Shown here piece by piece: positions 32,785 to 41,572 of a DNA stretch of 48,620 nt. Origin of the DNA: Candidatus Pelagibacter communis (GTDB lineage: Bacteria; Pseudomonadota; Alphaproteobacteria; Pelagibacterales; Pelagibacteraceae); assembly GCF_001180105.1 (NCBI RefSeq), contig NZ_CVSO01000034.1:1-48620 (forward strand), in the 5' to 3' direction. The notes under the pieces were generated by a model. The model was not told where the DNA came from and did not search any database. It saw only the letters and a program-made list of their open reading frames with translations. The position numbers and the translations under genes were made by a program. Position 1 is the stretch's first letter. The number at the start of each line of letters is the position of its first letter.

Positions 32785-32796
32785 GATAGTTTACGT

Positions 32797-32825
32797 GGTA
32801 TAGATGTAGTTTAATTACCAGTCAA
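32797..32825 (-). promoter_or_regulatory. Sigma-70 promoter of rpmB-yhhQ
   Basis: On the minus strand TTGACT (complement of 32820-32825) and TATACC (complement of 32797-32802) are separated by 17 bases. The -10 lies only 12 bases from the rpmB ATG, so the transcript would have a leader of about five bases and be nearly leaderless. Confidence 0.7.
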
Positions 32826-32834
32826 GTCGATATT

Positions 32835-33872
32835 TTAAATTTTTCCGACAATATCGCTTAATTTTTTTACATTATTGGTTTCAAGAATATTATTTAACTC
32901 ATCGTAAATCTTGCTAACAATTTTTGGGCCTTGAAAAACCATACCTGTATAAAGCTGAACAAACTTAGCCCCGTGTATAAACTTTTGATAAGCTGTCTCA
33001 CCAGAGTCCACTCCTCCTACACCAATAATATCTATCTTATTATTTAATATTTTATAAAAATTATTTATTAATTTATTAGATATTTCATTCAAAGGTTTTC
33101 CTGAAAGTCCCCCTTTTTGAAATTTTTTTTGATTTTTCAAACCATCGCGATTACCATCTGTCGTGTTAGAAATAATTACGGCTTTAATATCATAATTCAA
33201 AATTGTTCTACAGATTTCCTCGACTTTTTTTTGATTAATATCGGGTGATATTTTAATGGCTATCGGAATATTACTTTTCAATTTTTCTCTTTCGTTATGA
33301 ATATTTTCCAACAAATTTTTTAATTCTTCATTGTTATGAAAATCTCTTAAATTCTCCGTATTTGGCGATGAAATATTTATTGTTATATAATCAGCAATAT
33401 CATGAAATTTCCTTAAACAATTTAAATAATCTTCAATTTTATTTTCTGAGTTCCAATTGGGTCCTATATTTACTCCAAGCATCCCTAAAGGTTTTTTTTT
33501 AGTTATTCTTGATCTTGCATCATCAGCCCCATTATTGTTAAAGCCTAGTCGATTTATTAGAGCATTATCTTCCTCTAGTCTAAAAACTCGAGGTTTTGGA
33601 TTACCATACTGACTTAAAGGAGTAACAGTTCCAACTTCTACAAAACCAAAACCAAGTTTAAATAAGGGATTGTAAACTTCTGCATTTTTATCGAATCCAG
33701 CAGCTATTCCAATTGGATTTGGAATTTCTTTTCCAAATAATTGAGTCCTAAAAGCTAATTCTTTCTTTTTTTTATCATGAACAATTAAATTTGTTTTTAG
33801 TGCTTTAATTGCAAGATCATGTGCTAACTCAGGATCTAATTTAAAAATAAAGGGTCTAATTTTTGAAAACAT
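32835..33872 (-). CDS. pyrD: Dihydroorotate dehydrogenase (quinone), class 2
   Basis: This 345-residue FMN enzyme oxidises dihydroorotate to orotate in pyrimidine synthesis and passes electrons to quinone. The N-terminal helical extension (FSKIRPFIFKLDPELAHDLA) marks the membrane-associated class 2. IGIAAGFDKNAEV, the NISSPNTENLRDF loop with the catalytic serine, IISNTTDGNR and GVGGVDSGETAYQKFIHGAK are conserved. The start overlaps the stop of lysS by one base, so the two are cotranscribed. Confidence 0.96.
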   Translation of the reverse strand: MFSKIRPFIFKLDPELAHDLAIKALKTNLIVHDKKKKELAFRTQLFGKEIPNPIGIAAGFDKNAEVYNPLFKLGFGFVEVGTVTPLSQYGNPKPRVFRLEEDNALINRLGFNNNGADDARSRITKKKPLGMLGVNIGPNWNSENKIEDYLNCLRKFHDIADYITINISSPNTENLRDFHNNEELKNLLENIHNEREKLKSNIPIAIKISPDINQKKVEEICRTILNYDIKAVIISNTTDGNRDGLKNQKKFQKGGLSGKPLNEISNKLINNFYKILNNKIDIIGVGGVDSGETAYQKFIHGAKFVQLYTGMVFQGPKIVSKIYDELNNILETNNVKKLSDIVGKI

Positions 33873-35443
33873 TAATTAATTTTTTCTTTTATTAATTTAA
33901 TAGTGTTTTTTACACCAAAGAAACTTATAAAAAAACCTAACCTAGGTCCATTCTCAACTCCAAACACTACTTCATATATTAATTTGAACCAATTCCTTAA
34001 ATTTTCTTTATAACCATTTTCTTTTCCAACAGTATAAATATTTGTTTGAATATCCTCTGGCTCCAGTTTATCTGGAGAATTCTCTAACATCTTAATTAGA
34101 TTAAGTAGTGCTTTTTTCTCCTCATTATTTGGAATTTTGTAATTTTTGTTGCTTTTTGCAATATCGTTAAAATATGTTATTGCGTATTCAATTAATCTAT
34201 CAAATATTGGATAATCTTTTTTATTTAAGTCTTTTGCATATTTTTCAACAAATTTCCATAAAACATCTTTTGAATTAGCATTACTTGTTTCAACCAAATT
34301 TAATAACATTGAATAGCTCATAATTTTTTTTTCTTCAGGAATATTCCCGTTGTGGACATGCCATACTGGATTTAGTAAAATTTCCTTATTTGATTGATTT
34401 TTACTTTTTTCGATACAATCTAAATATTCATCGACTGCTTTCGGCACGATTTCTTTATAAAGTTTTTTTGCTCTTTTTGGATTCTGGAACATAAACAGAG
34501 ATAAACTTTCTGGAGAAGCATATTTTAGCCATTCTTGAATTGTAACACCATTACCTTTTGACTTTGAAATTTTTTCTCCCTTTTCATCTAAAAATAATTC
34601 ATAAGCAAAACCAGATGGACTTTTTTTACCTAAAAGTTTCACAATTTTTGTTGATAGGATTGCACTTTCAATTAGGTCTTTTCCATACATCTCAAAATCA
34701 ACATCTAAAGCATACCAACGCATTGCCCAATCTACTTTCCATTGAAGTTTACATTTACCATCAAGAATACTAACGTTAATCTTCTCTCCTTTATTATCGA
34801 AGGTAATACAAGATTTTGATTTATCTATTTCCAAAACTGGAATTTCCAAAACCCGACCAGTTTTTGGACAAATCGGTAAAAAAGGACTGTAAGTTTTTTG
34901 TCTCTCTTTACCAAGAGTTGGAATAATAATGTTCATTATCTCATCATAATTTTCTAAAATTTTTTTAAGTGACTCATTAAAGAAACCGCTTTTATATAAC
35001 TTTGTTGAGCTTAAAAAATTATAATTAAAATTAAATTGATCTAAAAACTTTTTTAACATTTCATTATTATGCTCTCCGAAACTATTAAACTTTTGAAAAG
35101 GATCTGGAACAACAGTTAGTGGTTTGTGTAGATTGTCAGTTAAAATTTTTTTATTGGGTACATTATCTGGTACCTTTCTGAGACCGTCCATATCATCAGA
35201 AAACGTAATAATTTCTTTAGGCAAGTCTGTTAATAAATTTAATGCGTTTACTACCATTGATGTACGTGCCACCTCACCAAACGTTCCTATATGAGGTAAT
35301 CCAGATGGACCATAGCCAGTTTGAAGAACTATCTTTCCTTTTTTTTCAATGAAAGGCTTTCTTTCTTTCAAGATTTTTTTTGCCTCAACGATTGGCCATG
35401 AGTTTGATTTTTCAATGTCTTGTTTGTTAATTTCTTTCATCAA
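33872..35443 (-). CDS. lysS: Class I lysyl-tRNA synthetase
   Basis: This 523-residue Rossmann-fold aminoacyl-tRNA synthetase is of the archaeal-type class I that most Alphaproteobacteria use in place of class II LysRS. The HIGH motif is HIGTFGEVARTSMVVNAL (near 57-74) and the KMSKS motif reads KISKSKGNG (near 292-300). The C-terminal half is helical, as expected. An initial Met-Met allows either of two adjacent starts. It precedes pyrD on the same strand and is divergent from trkH across an 84-base gap. Confidence 0.96.
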   Translation of the reverse strand: MMKEINKQDIEKSNSWPIVEAKKILKERKPFIEKKGKIVLQTGYGPSGLPHIGTFGEVARTSMVVNALNLLTDLPKEIITFSDDMDGLRKVPDNVPNKKILTDNLHKPLTVVPDPFQKFNSFGEHNNEMLKKFLDQFNFNYNFLSSTKLYKSGFFNESLKKILENYDEIMNIIIPTLGKERQKTYSPFLPICPKTGRVLEIPVLEIDKSKSCITFDNKGEKINVSILDGKCKLQWKVDWAMRWYALDVDFEMYGKDLIESAILSTKIVKLLGKKSPSGFAYELFLDEKGEKISKSKGNGVTIQEWLKYASPESLSLFMFQNPKRAKKLYKEIVPKAVDEYLDCIEKSKNQSNKEILLNPVWHVHNGNIPEEKKIMSYSMLLNLVETSNANSKDVLWKFVEKYAKDLNKKDYPIFDRLIEYAITYFNDIAKSNKNYKIPNNEEKKALLNLIKMLENSPDKLEPEDIQTNIYTVGKENGYKENLRNWFKLIYEVVFGVENGPRLGFFISFFGVKNTIKLIKEKIN

Positions 35444-35527
35444 AAAACGAATTTATTGTATAATTAGCTTATATTTAAATTCATATAATGTTGAAATTTA
35501 TTTTCCATAAAATAATGTTTAAATTAA

Positions 35528-36973
35528 ATGTCCAATTATAAAACAGTTTTTTTCACATTAGGAGTACTATTGATTGTATTGGGTATTGCGATGTTGGTGC
35601 CAGTTGGTGTTCAATTTTTTTATAATGAACTTAATTCAACTTTTATTATCTCTTCTATAATTACTATTACTTTTGGAGTGCTTTTTTACCTATCTAATAT
35701 CGATCACAATCGAAGTATAAGTACTCAACAAGCATTTTTACTGACTGCTTTATCTTGGATGGGAGTAGCTATCTTTGGTTCAATACCCTTTTTTTTTTCA
35801 GAATTAAATCTTTCAATTACCGACTCTATTTTTGAAAGTATGTCTGGTATTACCACAACTGGAGCAACTATAATTGAAAATTTATCTGCTACACCCAAGG
35901 GTATTTTAAGTTGGAGAGCCATGCTTCAATGGTTGGGTGGAATTGGTATCATTGTTATGGCTATCACCTTGATGCCAATAATGAACATTGGGGGAATGCA
36001 ACTTTTAAAAATTTCAAGTGGGGATGCTGCAGAAAAAATTCTTCCTAAATCGAAACAAATTTCACTTAGATTAACTTTAATTTACCTAACTTTGACATTG
36101 ATTTGTGCTTTTTTTTATAAAATATGTGGGATGAATATTTTTGATAGCCTAACACATTCTATGACAACAATTGCTACTGGCGGATTCTCTAATTACAATC
36201 AATCAATCGGATATTTTAACAATGCTAAAATTGAATATGTTTCAATAATATTTATCATTTTAGGTAGCTTGCCTTTCATAGCTTATATTAAATTTTTATC
36301 TAGTGATAAAAAACTCATATTTAAAGATGCTCAGATTAAACTTTTTTTTAAACTAATCTTTTTTTCAGTCTTAGTTTTATTTATTTATCTCTCAATATCT
36401 AATAAAAATATTTTTGAAGTCCAATTGAGATCAATTATTTTTAATGTTATTTCAATTTTAACAGGTACTGGGTATGTTACTAAGGAGTTTGATCAATGGG
36501 GAAACTTTCCTCTAATATTTTTTTTATTATTAATGTTTATTGGTGGATGTGCTGGTTCAACGACTTGTGGTATTAAGGTATTCCGAGTTCATATGCTATT
36601 TTATTTTTTTAGAAACCAACTCTTAAAAATAATTTATCCTAGAGCAGTCTTAAACCTAAAGTATAACGATGAAGTCGTTCAGGAAAAGTTAATTGCCTCA
36701 ATTATATCTTTTATTTTTTTATATATAATCTTATTCTTTTTAATATCTGCCCTTTTAACTTTGACAGGTTTAAACTTTATTACTGCAATATCTGGTGCAG
36801 CGTCATCAATTTCCAATGTGGGACCAGGCCTTGGGAGTGAAATCGGGCCAAATAGCAATTATGCAAATTTACCCGCTTCATCAAAATGGATTTTGTCTGC
36901 TGCAATGATTTTAGGTCGTTTAGAAATTTTTGCAATTTTAGTAATTTTCTTACCATCATTTTGGAGGAACTAA
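35528..36973 (+). CDS. trkH: Potassium uptake protein TrkH
   Basis: This 481-residue inner-membrane K+ translocating subunit has four pore-like repeats. The first selectivity region is seen in ESMSGITTTGATI (near 100), others in MTTIATGGFSNYN, ILTGTGYVT and SISNVGPGLG. RAMLQWLGGIGIIVMAI is the usual TrkH motif. TrkA, the regulatory partner, is not in the window. It is the first gene of a compact set with ampG (no gap), the NlpC/P60 gene and the TPR-sulfotransferase gene. Confidence 0.94.
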   Translation: MSNYKTVFFTLGVLLIVLGIAMLVPVGVQFFYNELNSTFIISSIITITFGVLFYLSNIDHNRSISTQQAFLLTALSWMGVAIFGSIPFFFSELNLSITDSIFESMSGITTTGATIIENLSATPKGILSWRAMLQWLGGIGIIVMAITLMPIMNIGGMQLLKISSGDAAEKILPKSKQISLRLTLIYLTLTLICAFFYKICGMNIFDSLTHSMTTIATGGFSNYNQSIGYFNNAKIEYVSIIFIILGSLPFIAYIKFLSSDKKLIFKDAQIKLFFKLIFFSVLVLFIYLSISNKNIFEVQLRSIIFNVISILTGTGYVTKEFDQWGNFPLIFFLLLMFIGGCAGSTTCGIKVFRVHMLFYFFRNQLLKIIYPRAVLNLKYNDEVVQEKLIASIISFIFLYIILFFLISALLTLTGLNFITAISGAASSISNVGPGLGSEIGPNSNYANLPASSKWILSAAMILGRLEIFAILVIFLPSFWRN

Positions 36974-38443
36974 TTGACTAATAATTTTAATTACTTCTTA
37001 GAAGAAAAGTCGTTAAAGATGCTTTTATTTGGTTTTTCCTCTGGCTTACCAATATTATTAGTGTTTTCGACTTTATCAGTTTGGTTATCTAAAGCTGGTA
37101 TAGAAAGAAGTACAATAACTCTATTTAGTTGGGCAGGCTTCGCATATGCCTTTAAGTATCTATGGTCTCCGATAGTAGATAAATTCAATTTACCAATATT
37201 TAAAAAATTTGGACATAGGCGAAGCTGGCTTTTATTAGTTCAGCTTTTAATAATTTTATCTTTGATAATGACTTCATTTACAGATCCACAAAAGAATATA
37301 TATGCAACAGCATTTTTTATTGTTCTTTTGGCTTTTTTTAGCGCATCTCAAGATATTATAATTGACGCCTTTAGGATTGAGTCAGTTTCCCAAAATAAAC
37401 AGGGATATTTATCTTCGATGTATATAGCGGGATACAGGGTTGGGATGCTAGTAAGTGGAGCTGGAAGTTTATGGTTGGCATCTTATTTTGGATCTGAAAG
37501 CTACGATCAAATCGTATGGCAAAAAGTTTATTGTATAATGGCCTTATTTATGGCGGTTGGTATATTCGCAAATCTTACATCAAATGAACCAAAAGTAAAA
37601 AAAAATATTTTCAAGAGAACAAATAGCCATTTGATTTTCTTTTTGTCTATATTATTCACTATCGCAATTTTTATATATTTATACTCAAACATAAATTTTT
37701 CTGTAAAAGAAAATAATCTTTTAGTTTTTATAATAACTTGTTTAAAGTTATTTTTTTGTTTTTTGGTTTCAGGTATTTTATTGGTATTGATGACAAAACT
37801 TAAAATAGTTGAAAAAAAAATGGTAGCCGAAAGTTATATTGCCCCGATAACAAATTTTATAAGAAAGTACGGAAGATTCGCTTTAGTTATTCTAGCCCTC
37901 ATTTCTCTATATAGAATTGCAGATGTAGTCATGGGAGTAATGGCTAACATATTTTATTTAGAGAAAGGTTACTCAATAAAAGATATTGCAACTTACTCAA
38001 AATTTTTTGGAGTTTTTGCTACTATCGTTGGGGGATTATTAGGAGGGTATTTTGCTTCAAAAAAAGGCACAATGGCAGCTCTATTTTTAGGCGCCTTAAT
38101 TGCATCTTTGAGTAACCTTCTATTTGCTTGGCTAGCGACGGTTGATGCAAATATTAATTATTTAATAATGGTAATTACAGCAGATAATGTATCAAGTGGC
38201 TTTGCTGGTGCAGCTTTTGTGATTTATTTATCTGGATTAACCTCAATTAAGTTTACAGCTACGCAATATGCTTTGTTTAGTTCAATTATGTTATTTTTAC
38301 CAAAACTTATAGCTGGATATTCTGGTGCATGGGTTGATGTAATGGGATATAATAATTATTTCATACTTACCGCTTTGTTGGGAATGCCAGTATTATTCTT
38401 GATATATTGGATAGGTATCATTGCACCAATAAAAGATAAATGA
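36974..38443 (+). CDS. ampG: AmpG-type muropeptide permease (MFS/PAT family)
   Basis: This 489-residue inner-membrane transporter has about 12-14 hydrophobic segments. The N-terminus KMLLFGFSSGLPILLVFSTL followed by SVWLSKAGI, the loop FAYAFKYLWSPIVDKF, and the basic loop GHRRSWLL are diagnostic of AmpG, which imports anhydromuropeptides for recycling. The start is TTG at 36974, directly after the trkH stop. GGAGG at 36963-36967 is correctly spaced, and the first in-frame ATG would remove 15 residues. It overlaps the following NlpC/P60 gene by four bases (ATGA), which supports a shared role in cell-wall peptide processing. Confidence 0.88.
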   Translation: MTNNFNYFLEEKSLKMLLFGFSSGLPILLVFSTLSVWLSKAGIERSTITLFSWAGFAYAFKYLWSPIVDKFNLPIFKKFGHRRSWLLLVQLLIILSLIMTSFTDPQKNIYATAFFIVLLAFFSASQDIIIDAFRIESVSQNKQGYLSSMYIAGYRVGMLVSGAGSLWLASYFGSESYDQIVWQKVYCIMALFMAVGIFANLTSNEPKVKKNIFKRTNSHLIFFLSILFTIAIFIYLYSNINFSVKENNLLVFIITCLKLFFCFLVSGILLVLMTKLKIVEKKMVAESYIAPITNFIRKYGRFALVILALISLYRIADVVMGVMANIFYLEKGYSIKDIATYSKFFGVFATIVGGLLGGYFASKKGTMAALFLGALIASLSNLLFAWLATVDANINYLIMVITADNVSSGFAGAAFVIYLSGLTSIKFTATQYALFSSIMLFLPKLIAGYSGAWVDVMGYNNYFILTALLGMPVLFLIYWIGIIAPIKDK

Positions 38444-39156
38444 TTAATAATTATTCCTGTATAAATATATATGAAAATAGAAAGAAAAATTCAAAACTTT
38501 CTTCTCAAATTCTTTATGGAGAGAAATTTACAATTATTAAAAAATATAAAGATTGTTACAAAATTAAAACAAACTATGACAAATATGTGGGTTTTATAAA
38601 AAAGAGAAAATTTAGAAAATCAATTCATAAACCTACTCATAAAGTGTCCTCTTTAAAAGCAAATGTTTTTTCAAAACCAGATAATAATTCTCGCATTAGG
38701 ATGAAATTAAGTTTCGCCTCCTTACTTCAAGTAAAATCAAAAAATAAAGATTTTTTTAATTTTGAAAGTTATTGGATAAAAAAATCTGATGTTGTGCCTA
38801 TAAATTACAAAGAAGAAATTTTTTCTAGAATAAAAATTTTTAAGAACGTTAAATATAAATGGGGAGGTAAAAAATTCGATGGGATTGATTGTTCTGGATT
38901 GGTTCAAATATTTTTTAAATTTAACAATCTTTATTGTCCGAGGGATACAGGGCCTCAGTTTAAATATTTCAAAAAACTTAAATCAATTAAAAAAAATGCC
39001 ATCATTTTTTGGAAAGGACATGTTGCTATATGTTTGTCAAAGAGAAGACTGATACATGCATACGGCCCTAAGAAAAAAGTGATTATTATGGATATTAAAA
39101 AAACAATAAATTTAATTAAAAAAACTGCTAGACTTGAAGTTATTGGAATTAAATGA
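38440..39156 (+). CDS. NlpC/P60-family cysteine peptidase, apparently cytoplasmic
   Basis: This is a 238-residue protein. The N-terminal 110 residues look like two SH3-like beta modules (YGEKFTIIKKYKDCYKIKTN is the clearest). The C-terminal NlpC/P60 domain holds the catalytic Cys151 in DGIDCSGLVQ, His194 in WKGHVAI and His206 in LIHAYGP. These enzymes cut the gamma-D-Glu-diaminopimelate bond of murein peptides. No signal peptide is seen, so a cytoplasmic recycling role like that of YkfC is likely. The four-base overlap with ampG supports this. It overlaps the next gene by four bases as well. Confidence 0.85.
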   Translation: MINNYSCINIYENRKKNSKLSSQILYGEKFTIIKKYKDCYKIKTNYDKYVGFIKKRKFRKSIHKPTHKVSSLKANVFSKPDNNSRIRMKLSFASLLQVKSKNKDFFNFESYWIKKSDVVPINYKEEIFSRIKIFKNVKYKWGGKKFDGIDCSGLVQIFFKFNNLYCPRDTGPQFKYFKKLKSIKKNAIIFWKGHVAICLSKRRLIHAYGPKKKVIIMDIKKTINLIKKTARLEVIGIK

Positions 39157-40673
39157 ATACAATATCTGATGAAATATTAAAAAAAGAATACGACAAACTT
39201 TACAAAAAATTCGTTAAAGGCAACTTCTCAGAAGTTATTAAAGGATGCAATAAAATAATAAAAAAAAGAAAACATCAATTATTTTTTAATTTATTGAGTG
39301 TTGCTTACCAAAAAAATGGAGAAATTGAAAAATCAATCGATGTTATGAGAGAAGCATTGGTTTTGAATCCAAATCATCCAAATTTTTTAAATAATATTGG
39401 TACATGTTTCTATATGCTACATAAATACTCAGAAGCAGAAAAATATTTTAAAAAAGGTCTGGAAATAGACAATCAACATCTTCATATTTTGAATAATTTG
39501 GGAAATATAAAAAGGGAAACTTATAAGATTGAGGAGTCAATAGAGTATTATAAAAAAGTTTTAAACATACAAAAAGATGCAGTTCCAGCGCTATTCAACC
39601 TGGTTGGTATTTATAGAATTACAAACCAGAAAGAAAATTCAAAACTTTATTGTAAAAAAATATTAGAGTTAAATAAAAAATTAACAGATGCAGATCGTCA
39701 ATATTCTCTTGTGCATAAGTATACAGAAAACGACCCTCACTTAAATGAAATGTTAAAAAAAATAAGTGATGATGATTTAAATAATTTAGAAAAAATCCAT
39801 CTTTATTATGGTGTTCATAAAGCTTATGAAGATATTCAGGATTACAAAAATGCTTTTAAATTTTTAAAAAAAGGGAATGAATTGTTGAAGAAAGAGACAA
39901 AATATAATTTTAAACAAGATGAAAAAAAAATTAAAAGTTACATAAATTTATATAAGAAAATAAAAAGTATTAAAACTTCTGGGGTTCATAGAGATTTAAT
40001 ATTCATTGTGGGTATGCCACGTTCAGGTTCTTCATTGATTGAACAAATACTTGCATCTCATAAAAAAGTATTTGGTGGCGGTGAAATACCATATATTCAA
40101 AAAATCGCTATCAAAATGATTAATGAAAAAAGAATTGATGCTTCTTTGATCGATATTTATAAAAATGATTATCTTGATTTAATAGCGGAATTGAATGACT
40201 CTGATCCAGTTTTTACAGATAAAGAACTATTAAATTTTTTTAATATAGGTTTGATCTTAAGTTTGTTCCCAAAAGCCAAAATAATAAACTGCACCAGAGA
40301 CCCTATAGATAACTGTTGGTCAATTTATAAAAATTACTTTCCAATTAAAACACAGTTTGTAAATGATTTCAAAGATATCACCAAATTTTATAAACTTTAT
40401 CTAAACACTATGGCTTTTTGGCAAAAGGAATTCCCTAAGAATATTTTCAATATTAACTACGAGACATTGGTGGAAAATCCAAAAGATCAAATTAAGAAAA
40501 TTTTAAATTTTTGTAATTTGGAATGGGACGAAAATGTCATGAGCCACCATAAAAATTCACGTATAATAAGAACATTAAGTTTTGATCAAGCAAATAAACC
40601 TATAAGCAAGAAAGTTTCTAACACTATCAAAAATTACAAGAGCATGATTGGAGATTTAATAAAAGAGTTTTAA
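39153..40673 (+). CDS. TPR-repeat sulfotransferase-family protein
   Basis: This is a 506-residue fusion. Residues about 10-190 contain several tetratricopeptide repeats (for example EAEKYFKKGLEIDNQHLHIL and ESIEYYKKVLNIQKDAVPAL). Residues about 280-506 form a sulfotransferase domain with the 5'-phosphosulfate loop IVGMPRSGSSLIEQILASHK (about 285-304) and the later INCTRDPIDNCWSIYKN carrying the 3'-phosphate-binding Arg/Ser. It would transfer sulfate from PAPS to an unknown acceptor. No signal peptide is seen. It is the last gene of the trkH-ampG-NlpC set by overlap and is convergent with tyrA. Confidence 0.85.
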   Translation: MNTISDEILKKEYDKLYKKFVKGNFSEVIKGCNKIIKKRKHQLFFNLLSVAYQKNGEIEKSIDVMREALVLNPNHPNFLNNIGTCFYMLHKYSEAEKYFKKGLEIDNQHLHILNNLGNIKRETYKIEESIEYYKKVLNIQKDAVPALFNLVGIYRITNQKENSKLYCKKILELNKKLTDADRQYSLVHKYTENDPHLNEMLKKISDDDLNNLEKIHLYYGVHKAYEDIQDYKNAFKFLKKGNELLKKETKYNFKQDEKKIKSYINLYKKIKSIKTSGVHRDLIFIVGMPRSGSSLIEQILASHKKVFGGGEIPYIQKIAIKMINEKRIDASLIDIYKNDYLDLIAELNDSDPVFTDKELLNFFNIGLILSLFPKAKIINCTRDPIDNCWSIYKNYFPIKTQFVNDFKDITKFYKLYLNTMAFWQKEFPKNIFNINYETLVENPKDQIKKILNFCNLEWDENVMSHHKNSRIIRTLSFDQANKPISKKVSNTIKNYKSMIGDLIKEF

Positions 40674-40675
40674 AT

Positions 40676-41572
40676 TTATATTCTTCCAAAATCTGGTTTT
40701 GAAGTATCTTGTTTCAAGAGAATAATCTTTTGTCTTACTTTTTTTAAATTTTTTAATTTAACCTCTAAATTTTTTCTATTTGATTTAATGTCTTGTTTAA
40801 ATATTTTTAAATTTTTTATAAAAAGATCAATAACTTTAAGCATATTTTTTTTATTATTAAAAAAGATATCTCTCCACATGATTTCATTCGAGGCAGCAAT
40901 TCTAGAAAAATCTCTTAATCCTCCAGCACTAAATCTAAGAATATTATTTTTGTTTGAAATTCTAAAATTTGTTGCTGTCAAAATTAAATTATAAGCGATC
41001 AAATGTGGCAAATGACTTGTTATCGCAAATATCTTGTCATGTTGATCTGCATCCATGGTTACGGTTTTTGAGCCTAGCAACTTCCAAAATTTCAGTATTT
41101 TCTTCATTTCTTTGGTTTTAGAGTTTTTTTGTTTTATTATTACTGACCATTTATTAACAAATAGGTTTTCACTACCGTTTAATGGTCCTGATACCTCAGA
41201 ACCTGCTATTGGATGACTTGAAATCCAGTTAATATCTTTTCTTTTTATTCTGTTCACTTTTGTAATTGTGTCTTTCTTTGCAGATCCAACATCAGTAATC
41301 AAAATATTTTTTTTTGAATATTTATTAAATGCTAGAAAAATTTTTTCATATTCGCTTAGTGGAGCACAGATTATAATTAAATCACATTCAGATATTTTTT
41401 TATCCATACTTCTAATTAATTCAAATTTGAGCTTAAATCTCTTTAAGGCTCTTTGATTTTTTTTTGACTTTTCAAAAACTAATATTTTTTTTGCAATTTT
41501 TTTTTTACAAACCTTTTTTAATATCGATGAACCTATTAAACCACAGCCGACAATTAATAACTTATTAATCAT
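40676..41572 (-). CDS. tyrA: Prephenate/arogenate dehydrogenase
   Basis: This 298-residue NAD(P)-dependent enzyme of tyrosine synthesis has the Rossmann motif LLIVGCGLIGSSILKKV at the N-terminus, then DVGSAKKDTI and SSHPIAGSEVSGP, the substrate-binding histidine motif. SHLPHLIAYNLI and SAGGLRDFSRIAAS in the helical dimerisation domain complete the family pattern. There is no chorismate mutase or ACT domain. The start overlaps the hisC stop by four bases, forming a hisC-tyrA pair common in Alphaproteobacteria. Confidence 0.93.
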   Translation of the reverse strand: MINKLLIVGCGLIGSSILKKVCKKKIAKKILVFEKSKKNQRALKRFKLKFELIRSMDKKISECDLIIICAPLSEYEKIFLAFNKYSKKNILITDVGSAKKDTITKVNRIKRKDINWISSHPIAGSEVSGPLNGSENLFVNKWSVIIKQKNSKTKEMKKILKFWKLLGSKTVTMDADQHDKIFAITSHLPHLIAYNLILTATNFRISNKNNILRFSAGGLRDFSRIAASNEIMWRDIFFNNKKNMLKVIDLFIKNLKIFKQDIKSNRKNLEVKLKNLKKVRQKIILLKQDTSKPDFGRI

